A DNA stretch of 64,000 nt, taken from contig NZ_QKZL01000002.1 in assembly GCF_003253995.1 (NCBI RefSeq), positions 186,001 through 250,000 of the forward strand, written 5' to 3'. Positions 47,436-56,111 of this stretch are shown one piece after another. Below the pieces are notes generated by a model. It ran no database searches and had not been told where the DNA came from. It was given only the letters and a program-made list of their open reading frames with translations. Each line of letters opens with the position of its first letter. Position 1 is the stretch's first letter. The position numbers and the translations under genes are program-made. The DNA comes from Palleronia aestuarii. Its GTDB lineage: Bacteria; Pseudomonadota; Alphaproteobacteria; Rhodobacterales; Rhodobacteraceae.

Positions 47436-48003
47436 TCCCTAATTCCAGGATCATCGAACCCGCGCCATTCTTACTCTCATGTTTGATTAGTGAGAAGTCC
47501 CATTCCGCCCTCGCGTGCTCGATTTCGTAATCGGCATTCTTACCCTTAAGGAAAAGGTATTTTGATGAGGGTTTCGCATGCTGGATACCGAGAGCAAATA
47601 GCCTATGTAGCGGCGCAAGAGCGCGAGCGATCACAATGTCCGCTTGGATTGGCGCTACATCCTCAATTCGTGCGTTTAAAACAGTCGCAGAAATTCCGAC
47701 GTCTTGGCATACTGTGCTCAAAAAAACTGCCTTTCTCCGATCAGATTCGATCATGTTCACATGTAGATCTGGGCGGGATAAAGCAACGACAACTCCCGGG
47801 AGTCCCCCGCCAGAACCCATATCACAAATACTGTAAGGCTCTGCCGGTATATACGAGCATAAGCGGTGGCAGTCCGCGATATGTCGACACCAAATAACGC
47901 GCTCATCCGTTTTAGAGATGAGGTTGATTGTCGAATTCCACTTCAGGAGTAGCTCGACATACCGGTTTAGCTTCTCCCTTGTTTCACGTGAAACATATAA
48001 CAT
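47419..48003 (-). CDS. rsmG: 16S rRNA (guanine-527-N7)-methyltransferase RsmG
   Basis: 194 residues. SAM motif CDMGSGGGLPGVVVAL, then NMIESDRRKAVFL. It methylates G527 of 16S rRNA. The start codon overlaps the mnmG stop (TGATG). Codons 4-8 (VSRET) are formed by a perfect parS site, so the N-terminus is partly dictated by a DNA signal. Confidence 0.95.
   Translation of the reverse strand: MLYVSRETREKLNRYVELLLKWNSTINLISKTDERVIWCRHIADCHRLCSYIPAEPYSICDMGSGGGLPGVVVALSRPDLHVNMIESDRRKAVFLSTVCQDVGISATVLNARIEDVAPIQADIVIARALAPLHRLFALGIQHAKPSSKYLFLKGKNADYEIEHARAEWDFSLIKHESKNGAGSMILELGNVRHA
47980..47995. promoter_or_regulatory. parS centromere site within rsmG
   Basis: Perfect 16-bp TGTTTCACGTGAAACA, the conserved ParB-binding site of bacterial chromosomes, lying in codons 3-8 of rsmG, 0.5 kb before parA. 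Confidence 0.97.
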
Positions 48004-49874
48004 CAGGCGGGAATATTTGCATTTCGAACAGCAAAAATTAAGGCATTCAAGGCGACCGGGGTCATACCTTCAATCCTTGACGCCTGCCCGATACTCTCAG
48101 GCTGAACTCGCAGAAGTCTTTCCGTGATTTCGTGAGAAAGCCCCGCGACTTCGCTGAAGTTGAAGAACTTCGGCACTTTCAGGTCTTCGAAACGCTTCAG
48201 ACGCAAGATGTCGCTCGATTGCCGGTCTATATAATTCGAATACAGTGCCTCCACGCGAAGTTGGTTCCAAATACCGGTCTCGATCTCCGCGAGGACAGGT
48301 CGAATACTTTTGAGGCTCTGATGAGCTATGTTGGCGCTCGAGAGAAGCGAATACACGCTTCTGCGCTTACCGCTTTTTGATGACGGGCCACCGATTTTCT
48401 GGACTTCCCCGTTAGAAAGCGTTTCACCGTCTGTGATATCCTTGGCCCTGTTCAACAATCGCAATTTCTCTTCAAATTGGGAAAATCGGTTTTTACTGAC
48501 CAGGCCAAGTACCTCGGCCGCGGGAGTAAGGCGCTGATCCGCGTTATCGGGTCTAAGGGTCAATCTGTACTCGGCGCGAGACGTGAACATCCTATAAGGC
48601 TCTGAAACGCCTTTAGTTACTAGGTCATCGATAAGAACTCCAATGTATGATGACGTGCGCGAAAATCTGAATTGGTCCAGACCTCGAGCGACTAGTACGG
48701 CATCTATAGCTGCCGCCAAACCCTGCGCAGCAGCCTCCTCGTAGCCCGTCGTCCCATTGATTTGGCCTGCAAGCCACAAACCTGGGAGCGCGGTTACCTG
48801 GAGACCAGTATCTAGAGACCGAGGGTCAACATAGTCGTACTCGATGGCGTACCCGGGCTGGGCGATCTCCGCACGGGCTAAACCCTCAATCGCGCGAACG
48901 AACTCACGCTGGATATCTAACGGCAGGGACGTTGAGATACCGTTGGGATATACTAGCGGCGAATTCAATCCTTCAGGTTCAAGAAAGATCTGGTGTGAAC
49001 TCTTTTCGGCGAAGCGAGAAATTTTGTCTTCAACAGAGGGGCAGTAGCGAGGGCCTTTCCCGGTAATTGCACCACTATGCATTGCGGAGAAAGCGAGATT
49101 ACTTGCAATGATTTCGTGTACGGCGGAATTCGTCGCGGTGATCCCGCAACTTAGAATCGGATTCTGTGGTGCTTTGCTTTGAAAGGAGAGCATCGTAGGG
49201 TCGGGGTCACTATTCTGAAACTGAAGCGACGCCCAGTCAATTGACGAAGAAACGATGCGAGGGGGGGTTCCGGTCTTTAGACGACCCAATTCGGTGCCCG
49301 CATCTTTCAGCCGGTCACTAAGCCGATTCGATGCCCTATCTCCAATCCTGCCCCCGGAGCGAGTTTCCCGCCCCATATGTATCACGCCATTCAGAAAAGT
49401 TCCGGTGGTAAGGATGACTGCATTGCACCTTACCTCCGTGCGATCTTCGAGTTTTACACCGCAAACACGGCCCGCTACTGTCAGAACATCTTCAACGGTT
49501 CCAGCAATGATGGAAATGTTCTGTTGCGACCTCAAGGTTTCCTGGACTGCGCAGCGATATAGCTCGCGGTCGACCTGAGCTCGTGGCCCGTGAACCGCTG
49601 GTCCTTTACTCCGGTTGAGAAGGCGATAGTGGATTGCAGCTTTATCGGCGCATAGGGCCATCAGTCCACCCATCGCATCGATCTCTCGAACAAGATGTCC
49701 TTTTCCCACGCCGCCAATAGCAGGGTTACAGGACATTACACCGATGGTTTCGGGCTTCTGTGTGATCAAGACGACGTTGGCACCCATACGGGCGGCTGCG
49801 TATGCCGCTTCGACGCCAGCGTGCCCCCCACCAACGACGGCGATCGTTTCGACCTCTTGTTTCACGTGAAACAC
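48003..49874 (-). CDS. mnmG: tRNA uridine 5-carboxymethylaminomethyl modification enzyme MnmG
   Basis: 623 residues with a GTG start. With MnmE it makes the cmnm5U34 wobble modification. FAD motif VGGGHAGVEAAYAAARMG, and MSCNPAIGGVGKGHLVREID with a catalytic cysteine. The sequence GTG TTT CAC GTG AAA CA starts the gene, so the first codons (FHVKQ) are encoded by a perfect parS site. It begins immediately after the mnmE stop codon and overlaps rsmG by 1 bp. Confidence 0.97.
   Translation of the reverse strand: MFHVKQEVETIAVVGGGHAGVEAAYAAARMGANVVLITQKPETIGVMSCNPAIGGVGKGHLVREIDAMGGLMALCADKAAIHYRLLNRSKGPAVHGPRAQVDRELYRCAVQETLRSQQNISIIAGTVEDVLTVAGRVCGVKLEDRTEVRCNAVILTTGTFLNGVIHMGRETRSGGRIGDRASNRLSDRLKDAGTELGRLKTGTPPRIVSSSIDWASLQFQNSDPDPTMLSFQSKAPQNPILSCGITATNSAVHEIIASNLAFSAMHSGAITGKGPRYCPSVEDKISRFAEKSSHQIFLEPEGLNSPLVYPNGISTSLPLDIQREFVRAIEGLARAEIAQPGYAIEYDYVDPRSLDTGLQVTALPGLWLAGQINGTTGYEEAAAQGLAAAIDAVLVARGLDQFRFSRTSSYIGVLIDDLVTKGVSEPYRMFTSRAEYRLTLRPDNADQRLTPAAEVLGLVSKNRFSQFEEKLRLLNRAKDITDGETLSNGEVQKIGGPSSKSGKRRSVYSLLSSANIAHQSLKSIRPVLAEIETGIWNQLRVEALYSNYIDRQSSDILRLKRFEDLKVPKFFNFSEVAGLSHEITERLLRVQPESIGQASRIEGMTPVALNALIFAVRNANIPA
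49858..49873. promoter_or_regulatory. parS centromere site at the mnmG start
   Basis: Second perfect TGTTTCACGTGAAACA, covering codons 1-6 of mnmG. It is about 1.9 kb from the first parS and about 3.2 kb from the putative oriC. Confidence 0.97.
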
Positions 49875-51173
49875 CTATTTGCCGATACAGAAGGATGTGA
49901 AGATGTCTCCCAATACATCTTCTACGTCGATTCTGCCAGTGATACCGTCCAGGATAGCGATAACGGTCCTGAGCTTTTCCGCGCCAAACTCGTACTGTAA
50001 CGGATTACCGGCCAAGTCATCGAAACCAATGAGCGCAATTACAGCATCTTTTAGTGCCACGAGATGTCGTTTTCGGGTGAAAACGCTTTCAATCGGGACG
50101 ACCTCCACAAGCCGATCCGCTATGGTGGAGAGCAGTTCTGCGATGCCTTTGCCGGTCAATCCCGAGACTTTGATCACGGGAAAACTGGGGTCCAGCTCAT
50201 GTGTAGATAGATCAGCTTTAGCGTGCAAAACAATATCGCGAGTATCGAATGGCTGTGCTCTGGCTGGTTCATCGGTTAGATAAATCCGAAGGTCGGCTTT
50301 CTTGGAACGATCCCGCGCAAGCGCAATTCCCGCGCGCTCGAGATCATCCTGTGAGTCCCGCAATCCAGCAGTGTCGAGGAATGTCACCGGTAAACCGCGT
50401 ATGTCAGTACGCAGTTCGATCACGTCTCGCGTAGTCCCGGCAATCTCGGAAGTCAGAGCCACCGGTCGCTTGGCGATGGCATTCAGGAGTGTCGACTTAC
50501 CGACATTCGGTGGACCGATGATGGCAACCTCAAACCCGTCGCGAACACGTTCGGCCGATGAAAATCTGAAAATCTGCATCTCAAGATCAGACTTCAGTGA
50601 TGCCACCCCCTTCATGACATCCGACCAGACGTCCTCCGGGATATCTTCGTCGGAAAAGTCTAAGCTGGCCTCAAGCAGTCCGGACATGGCAATCAACTGA
50701 TCACGCCAAGACTGAACTAGGTCCGACAGTTCTCCGGAGAACACCCTTTGTGCTTGCTGGCGCTGAGCTTCGGTTTCCGCATCGATCAGATCGGCAAGGC
50801 CTTCCACCTGAACGAGATCGAGACGGTTGTTCATAAGTGCACGGCGCGTAAACTCTCCCGCATCCGCCATTCGGAAGTCGGGCAAAGCTTGGAGTTCAGA
50901 TAAGAGCGCGCCGACGACTGCTATGCTCCCATGAACCTGGAATTCCACGGAGTCCTCACCCGTGAAACTTGCAGGATTCTGAAAAGTAACGATTAATCCG
51001 ACGTCTAGTACAGATCCATCGGCTCGACGAACTGTTCGTAGGGCAGCTCGATTGGGCTCCGGCAATGAGCCGATCAGACGTGCGCAACCATGGAGCGCGG
51101 ATGGGCCCGAGACACGAACGATCGCCACACCCGACTTCCCGGGTACTGTCGCCTGGGCAAATATCGTATCCAT
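49875..51173 (-). CDS. mnmE: tRNA modification GTPase MnmE
   Basis: 432 residues. Acts with MnmG on U34 of tRNA. N-terminal TIFAQATVPGKSGVAIVRVSG; G domain with GPPNVGKSTLLNAI, AGTTRDVIE and DTAGLR; C-terminal FCIGK with the conserved cysteine. It abuts mnmG directly with no gap, and lies 15 bp from rho. AT-rich like parA and mnmG. Confidence 0.97.
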   Translation of the reverse strand: MDTIFAQATVPGKSGVAIVRVSGPSALHGCARLIGSLPEPNRAALRTVRRADGSVLDVGLIVTFQNPASFTGEDSVEFQVHGSIAVVGALLSELQALPDFRMADAGEFTRRALMNNRLDLVQVEGLADLIDAETEAQRQQAQRVFSGELSDLVQSWRDQLIAMSGLLEASLDFSDEDIPEDVWSDVMKGVASLKSDLEMQIFRFSSAERVRDGFEVAIIGPPNVGKSTLLNAIAKRPVALTSEIAGTTRDVIELRTDIRGLPVTFLDTAGLRDSQDDLERAGIALARDRSKKADLRIYLTDEPARAQPFDTRDIVLHAKADLSTHELDPSFPVIKVSGLTGKGIAELLSTIADRLVEVVPIESVFTRKRHLVALKDAVIALIGFDDLAGNPLQYEFGAEKLRTVIAILDGITGRIDVEDVLGDIFTSFCIGK

Positions 51174-51188
51174 GCGAACATCAGCCGA

Positions 51189-52460
51189 TCAGGTGTTCAT
51201 CGAGTCGAAAAACTCTGAATTGTTCTTCGTCTGCTTGAGCTTGGACAGCAGGAACTCGATCGCGTCGGTCGTGCCCATCGGATTGAGGATACGACGCAGG
51301 ACGTAGGTCTTCTGAAGGTCCACCTTCTCGACCAGCAATTCCTCTTTCCGCGTCCCGGACTTGAGGATGTCCATCGCGGGATAGACGCGCTTGTCCGCGA
51401 CCTTGCGATCCAGGACGATCTCGGAGTTGCCGGTCCCCTTGAACTCCTCGAAGATCACCTCGTCCATCCGGCTGCCAGTATCGATCAGCGCCGTCGCGAT
51501 GATCGTCAAGGAACCGCCTTCCTCGATATTCCGGGCTGCACCGAAGAACCGCTTCGGCCGTTGCAGAGCATTCGCATCCACACCGCCGGTCAGGACCTTA
51601 CCGGAGCTCGGTACGACCGTGTTGAACGCGCGTCCAAGACGCGTGATGGAGTCGAGAAGAATGACAACGTCCCGCTTGTGTTCGACGAGTCGCTTGGCCT
51701 TCTCGATCACCATCTCGGAGACGGCGACATGCCGCGTGGCCGGCTCGTCGAAGGTCGAGGAAACGACTTCGCCCTTTACCGAGCGCTGCATATCGGTCAC
51801 CTCTTCGGGCCGCTCGTCGATCAGCAGGACGATGAGATAGCACTCGGGGTGATTGGCCTCGATGGAATGGGCGATGTTCTGGAGAAGCACCGTCTTGCCG
51901 GTCCGGGGAGGGGCAACGATGAGCGAGCGCTGGCCCTTTCCGATCGGAGCGACCAGGTCGATGATCCGCGCCGACTTGTCCTTGCGCGTCGGGTCGTCGA
52001 TTTCCATGTTCAGGCGCTCGTCGGGATAGAGCGGCGTCAGGTTATCGAAGGCGACCTTGTGACGGGCCCGCTGCGGATCCTCGAAGTTGATGGCCTCCAC
52101 ATCAATGAGTGCGAAATAGCGCTCCGACTCGTCCGGCCCCCGGATCACGCCGGAAATGCTGTCTCCCGTCCGCAAAGCGTATTTGCGGATCATGTCCGGC
52201 GAGACATAGATGTCATCCGGACCGGGCAGGTAGTTCGCCTCCGGCGAGCGCAGGAAGCCGAAACCGTCCTGTAGCACTTCGAGGACGCCGTCACCGCCGA
52301 TCACCCATTCCTCGTCGGCCCGCTCCTTAAGAATGGAGAACATCATCTCGCCCTTGCGCATGGTCGAGGCGTTCTCGATCTCGAGATCCTCGGCGAGGGA
52401 CAGCAGATCCTTCGGGCTCTGCGCCTTAAGGTCGGCGAGATTGAGGCGATCTTGGGTCAT
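51189..52460 (-). CDS. rho: Transcription termination factor Rho
   Basis: 423 residues. RNA-binding N-terminal fold ([30 protein letters not shown]), ATPase P-loop [25 protein letters not shown], and a Q-loop region [20 protein letters not shown]. The start [12 protein letters not shown] at 52460 is the standard one; the open frame continues upstream into hemJ in another reading. GC content jumps up at this gene relative to mnmE. Confidence 0.98.
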   Translation of the reverse strand: MTQDRLNLADLKAQSPKDLLSLAEDLEIENASTMRKGEMMFSILKERADEEWVIGGDGVLEVLQDGFGFLRSPEANYLPGPDDIYVSPDMIRKYALRTGDSISGVIRGPDESERYFALIDVEAINFEDPQRARHKVAFDNLTPLYPDERLNMEIDDPTRKDKSARIIDLVAPIGKGQRSLIVAPPRTGKTVLLQNIAHSIEANHPECYLIVLLIDERPEEVTDMQRSVKGEVVSSTFDEPATRHVAVSEMVIEKAKRLVEHKRDVVILLDSITRLGRAFNTVVPSSGKVLTGGVDANALQRPKRFFGAARNIEEGGSLTIIATALIDTGSRMDEVIFEEFKGTGNSEIVLDRKVADKRVYPAMDILKSGTRKEELLVEKVDLQKTYVLRRILNPMGTTDAIEFLLSKLKQTKNNSEFFDSMNT

Positions 52461-52570
52461 CTGAAATCCAGACCTGGCGTGAGGCCAGCTTACGTATCGT
52501 TTGGGGAAAATGCGGCCGGACGGCTGCGGGACGGGGCATACCCCGGTTTCTGCGGTTCTGTCAATCGCGC

Positions 52571-53020
52571 TTAGAACGGCCGGACAATGACCGAGATCAC
52601 GATGACGACGAGAAGAAGCGTGGGTACCTCGTTCATCGCCCGATAGTACCGACCGCTGCGATACGCGGGATTCTCGGCCAGATGGCGCCTTTGCGCCGCA
52701 CACCACATATGAAAGCCGGTCATCGCAAGCACGGCAGCGGCTTTCGTCCACGGCCAAATCGCTGACCAGTCGATCAATCCCGGCAACAGAACCATGGTGA
52801 GCCCGAATACCCACGTGGCAATCATGGCCGGATTCATGATCGCCTTGAGGAGGCGCGTTTCCATCGTTCGGAACAACGCTTCCCGATCCGCTTCGCCGGA
52901 CGCCGCCTCCACGTGGTAGACGAAAAGGCGGGGTAGATAGAACAACCCGGCCATCCAAGCGACAACGGCGATCACGTGGAGCGCCTTGATCCAAGGATAG
53001 TATGGATAGAGCCAAGCCAT
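52571..53020 (-). CDS. hemJ: Protoporphyrinogen IX oxidase HemJ
   Basis: 149 residues, four membrane segments. HemJ oxidises protoporphyrinogen IX in organisms without HemG/HemY. The conserved His is in [32 protein letters not shown] is near the end. The start [10 protein letters not shown] is preferred (GGAAGAGGG upstream); a longer frame would extend into the putative oriC. It directly borders the origin. In Caulobacter hemE is the gene bordering oriC; it is not seen here. Confidence 0.92.
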   Translation of the reverse strand: MAWLYPYYPWIKALHVIAVVAWMAGLFYLPRLFVYHVEAASGEADREALFRTMETRLLKAIMNPAMIATWVFGLTMVLLPGLIDWSAIWPWTKAAAVLAMTGFHMWCAAQRRHLAENPAYRSGRYYRAMNEVPTLLLVVIVISVIVRPF

Positions 53021-53164
53021 GAAGCCCTCTTCCATAGAATCAGAAGTAAAGAAAAGGATGATGATGTGTTTGTAGCCGGGATAAGCAGGGCATCTCGGTT
53101 CTCCTGATGTGATCCACAAGGGTGTCGCGATGTTCCAGGCCGACCAGAGTGTCTCCTCTAAATT

Positions 53165-53173
53165 TGTGGATAA
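53165..53173 (-). promoter_or_regulatory. DnaA box, perfect consensus
   Basis: TGTGGATAA on the plus strand, i.e. TTATCCACA on the minus strand, next to the AT-rich patch in the putative oriC. Confidence 0.85.
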
Positions 53174-53386
53174 ACCGAAAAGTTATTCTTCATAAGGTAC
53201 TTACGAGATTGAACCCTGTGCAGAAATAGTCCGGGACTGGGGACTTCTCGTGCCTCGTACAACCTGCGACCACGAGGCGGGACAAAGGCTGTCCACGGGG
53301 ATAAACGATGCCGAAAGTCGGCCCGGATCCGGGGTTGTCCTCAGACGTATTCGATGCGGAGATCTGTCACCGCAATCCGCGCCGAG

Positions 53387-53395
53387 TTATCCACG
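53387..53395 (+). promoter_or_regulatory. DnaA box at the maf ribosome-binding site
   Basis: TTATCCACG, one mismatch to consensus at the last base. It overlaps the maf ribosome-binding site (ACGGAG) and ends 8 bp before the maf start codon, so DnaA could influence maf-aroE-coaE-dnaQ expression. Confidence 0.65.
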
Positions 53396-53403
53396 GAGTC
53401 ATC

Positions 53404-53997
53404 ATGCCTTTGGTCCTTGCTTCCACGTCTTCGACGCGCCTCGCGCTCTTGCGGGCGGCGGGCCTCGATGTCGAAGCCGTTGCGCCGCGCGTTGATGAGG
53501 AGTCGATCAAGGGGGCCTTGGTGGCGGAAGGCGCCACGCCACGCGACATCGCCGATGCCTTGGCCGAAGCAAAATCGCGCAAGGTGGCCGCGAGATATCC
53601 GGACGGCATCGTCTTGGGATGCGACCAGACCCTCGAGCATCGCGGCCGCCTGATGTCGAAATTCGGCGACGAAACCGATGCGCGCGAAGGGCTGCGCATG
53701 CTTGCAGGTCAGACGCATCATCTCCATTCCGCGATCGTTGCGTACGAGGATACGCGTCCGGTCTGGCGCCATGTCGGGACCGCCCGGCTCGAAATGCGAG
53801 ACCTGTCCGGCTCATTCATCGATGACTACGTTTCTCGCAACTGGACGGAAATCCGCGATTGCGTTGGCGGCTACCGCCTCGAAGGGGAGGGGATCCGCCT
53901 CTTCCGTGCCGTCGAAGGGAATTACTTCGACGTTCTCGGCCTGCCGATGATCCCGCTCTTGTCGTGGCTAACCGACCGGGGCTATCTGGCATCATGA
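53404..53997 (+). CDS. maf: Maf-family nucleotide pyrophosphatase
   Basis: 197 residues. Maf proteins hydrolyse dTTP/UTP or modified nucleotides and affect septation. VLASTSSTRLALLRAAGLDVE is the N-terminal motif, CDQTLEHRGRLMSKF carries the Asp-Gln, and the end DVLGLPMIPLLSWLTDRG is typical. The start follows CGGAG. It is the first gene right of oriC and overlaps aroE by 4 bp. The DUF299 kinase gene often found upstream is absent. Confidence 0.95.
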   Translation: MPLVLASTSSTRLALLRAAGLDVEAVAPRVDEESIKGALVAEGATPRDIADALAEAKSRKVAARYPDGIVLGCDQTLEHRGRLMSKFGDETDAREGLRMLAGQTHHLHSAIVAYEDTRPVWRHVGTARLEMRDLSGSFIDDYVSRNWTEIRDCVGGYRLEGEGIRLFRAVEGNYFDVLGLPMIPLLSWLTDRGYLAS

Positions 53998-54830
53998 GAC
54001 CGGATCATGTGCCCCTGGCGGGCGTCATCGGAACCTCGGTGGCACAGAGCGCTTCGCCGAAACTTCATCGCTTTTGGCTCGATCGATTGGGGATTGCAGG
54101 CCATTACGTGCCGCTGCAGATCGAAAGCCAGGATTTGGAGCGGATCGTATCGCTTCTCCCGCGCATGGGTTTCGTCGGGGCCAATGTGACAATCCCCTAC
54201 AAGGAACAGGTCCTCGAGCTTGCCGACAGCGTCTCCGATCGTACACGGCGGATTGGCGCAGCGAATACGTTGCGCTTTCTCGACGACGGCGCGCTTCACG
54301 CAGACAACACGGATGGCGAGGGGTTCATCGAAAATCTCCGTCAGGGTGCGCCCGGATGGACGGCCTCCGATGGACCTGCCGCGGTATTTGGCGCGGGCGG
54401 CGCGGCGCGGGCGGTGATCGTCTCCCTTCTCGATGCAGGTGCCCCCGAGATTCGATTGAGCAATCGCACGCGCGATCGGAGCGAGGCATTGAGAAAGGAA
54501 TTCGGCCCCGCAATCATGGTGCAGGATTGGCCTTCAGCGGAAGACATGCTTCCGGAAGTCGCTCTCGTAGTGAATACCACCTCGCTCGGCATGACGGGCA
54601 AGGCCCCGTTTCCCTTCGAACTCAGGAACCTGCCGGAGACGGCGCTGGCCTGCGATATCGTCTACACCCCCCTCGACACGCCGTTTCTCCAGGCCGCGCG
54701 GCGGCGGGGTTGTCGCGGTGTCGACGGGCTCGGGATGCTGCTCCACCAGGCGGTGGCGGGGTTCGAGGCATGGTTCGGAACGCGTCCTGTCGTGGACGCC
54801 GCGGCCCGGAACGCGATCCTGTCGTCATGA
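53994..54830 (+). CDS. aroE: Shikimate dehydrogenase (NADP+)
   Basis: 278 residues. VIGTSVAQSASPKLHRFWL and NVTIPYKEQVLELAD are the substrate motifs; FGAGGAARAVIVSLL and LSNRTRDRSEALR bind NADP. It makes shikimate in aromatic amino-acid synthesis. It overlaps maf and coaE by 4 bp each, so translational coupling is likely. Confidence 0.96.
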   Translation: MRPDHVPLAGVIGTSVAQSASPKLHRFWLDRLGIAGHYVPLQIESQDLERIVSLLPRMGFVGANVTIPYKEQVLELADSVSDRTRRIGAANTLRFLDDGALHADNTDGEGFIENLRQGAPGWTASDGPAAVFGAGGAARAVIVSLLDAGAPEIRLSNRTRDRSEALRKEFGPAIMVQDWPSAEDMLPEVALVVNTTSLGMTGKAPFPFELRNLPETALACDIVYTPLDTPFLQAARRRGCRGVDGLGMLLHQAVAGFEAWFGTRPVVDAAARNAILSS

Positions 54831-55426
54831 GGCGGCCCTTTCTCATTGGACTGACTGGATCGATCGGAATGGGAAAGTCGACCGCGGCGAGGATGTTCCA
54901 GGAGGCGGGCGTGCCGGTCTGGGATGCGGACGCGGCGGTTCGCGATCTTTACTCGCCCGGCGGGGCAGGGGTCGCGGCGATCGAGCAGATCAGGCCAGAG
55001 GCCGTCGTGGACGGCGCGGTGGACCGTGCGGCTCTCAAGGCCTGGATCGCGGAGGATGCCACGGCCCTTCGTCAAGTGGAGCGGATCGTTCATCCGCTGG
55101 TGGCACAGGATCGCGCGGCCTTCGTCGCCGGAACGGAGGAGCGGATGGTCTGCCTCGACATCCCCCTTCTTTTCGAGGGAGGTATGGAGGATCAGGTCGA
55201 TATCGTCGTAGTCATCTCCGCTCCACCCGAAGTTCAGAAGGAGCGCGTCCTTTCCCGGCCCGGCATGACGGAGGCCCAGTTCGACGCCCTTCTCGCGCTA
55301 CAGGTGCCGGATGCGGAAAAGCGGGCGCGGGCGGACGTCGTCATCCCCTCGGTCGATCGAGAGGAGACGCGGCGGCATATCAATGAACTGGTGCAGAAAT
55401 TGACGAGGGAACTGCCGGATGCGTGA
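54827..55426 (+). CDS. coaE: Dephospho-CoA kinase
   Basis: 199 residues. P-loop LIGLTGSIGMGKSTAARMF, WDADAAVRDLY and the LID-type PGMTEAQFDALLALQVPD. It makes CoA from dephospho-CoA. The ATG at 54827 overlaps the aroE stop (ATGA). The frame is open far upstream inside aroE, but that part does not resemble any protein. Confidence 0.96.
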   Translation: MRRPFLIGLTGSIGMGKSTAARMFQEAGVPVWDADAAVRDLYSPGGAGVAAIEQIRPEAVVDGAVDRAALKAWIAEDATALRQVERIVHPLVAQDRAAFVAGTEERMVCLDIPLLFEGGMEDQVDIVVVISAPPEVQKERVLSRPGMTEAQFDALLALQVPDAEKRARADVVIPSVDREETRRHINELVQKLTRELPDA

Positions 55427-56105
55427 GATCGTCCTCGATACCGAAACGACAGGCTTCGAGCCGGAAACGGGCGACCGGATCGTCGAGATCGGCGCGGTGG
55501 AGTTGAACGGTCACGTCCCGACGGGCCGGACATTTCACGTCTACATCAATCCCGAACGCTCCATGCCGAATGACGCGTTCGAGGTTCACGGTCTTGGCGA
55601 CGACTTCCTGCGGGACAAACCCGTATTCCGCGACGTGGCGAAAGATTTCCTCGACTTCGCGGGAGATGCGAAGCTCGTGATCCATAACGCCGCTTTCGAC
55701 ATGAAATTCCTCAATGCCGAGCTCGGATGGGTCGGGGCGCCGACCCTCGCGCCCGATCGGGCGCTCGATACGCTCGCGATCGCGCGGCGCCGCTTTCCGG
55801 GATCGCCGGCCTCGCTCGACGCACTCTGCCGTCGTTTCGGCATCGACAATTCCTCGCGTACGCTGCACGGGGCGCTGCTCGACGCGGAGATCCTGGCGGA
55901 GGTCTACCTTGAACTCATCGGTGGTAGACAGCCCGACTTCAGCCTGTCGGCCGGACAGGACAGATCCGGCGGAGGCACGGTCGCCGAATGGCGGCCGCAG
56001 CCGCGTCCCGGACCGCTCCCATCTCGCATCACGGACGACGAGCGTGCCGCACATGCCGAGTTCGTCGCGCGGCTCGGGGACGGCTCCGTGTGGACCCGCC
56101 CCTGA
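55419..56105 (+). CDS. dnaQ: DNA polymerase III epsilon subunit (3'-5' exonuclease)
   Basis: 228 residues. Exo I LDTETTGFEPETGDRI, Exo II HNAAFDMKFLNAEL and Exo III HGALLDAEILAEVY, with all catalytic acidic residues and the histidine. It proofreads DNA replication. It overlaps coaE by 8 bp and is convergent with secB. Confidence 0.97.
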   Translation: MREIVLDTETTGFEPETGDRIVEIGAVELNGHVPTGRTFHVYINPERSMPNDAFEVHGLGDDFLRDKPVFRDVAKDFLDFAGDAKLVIHNAAFDMKFLNAELGWVGAPTLAPDRALDTLAIARRRFPGSPASLDALCRRFGIDNSSRTLHGALLDAEILAEVYLELIGGRQPDFSLSAGQDRSGGGTVAEWRPQPRPGPLPSRITDDERAAHAEFVARLGDGSVWTRP

Positions 56106-56111
56106 GGAAAG

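Larger units (their letters stand above)
53021..53403. other. Putative chromosomal replication origin (oriC)
   Basis: 383 bp without a gene. DnaA-box candidates (consensus TTATCCACA): 53110-53118 TGATCCACA (+), 53165-53173 TTATCCACA (-, perfect), 53217-53225 TTCTGCACA (-), 53387-53395 TTATCCACG (+). An AT-rich patch lies at about 53160-53210. Two dyads (GCCGA-AAG-TCGGC and CCCGGATCCGGG) lie at 53310-53333. Genes diverge from this region on both sides, and rho, mnmE/mnmG and parAB/parS lie to one side with maf-aroE-coaE-dnaQ on the other, the usual alphaproteobacterial origin setting. Confidence 0.85.

Noticed and set aside
53021-53119. N-terminal extension of hemJ into the origin region
   Set aside because: The extension reads through a DnaA-box candidate, does not resemble HemJ, and a good ribosome site precedes the shorter start.
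54074-54826. Open frame upstream of coaE inside aroE, giving a 450-residue fusion
   Set aside because: AroE is intact in its own frame and the coaE start overlaps its stop as ATGA; the upstream frame has no similarity.
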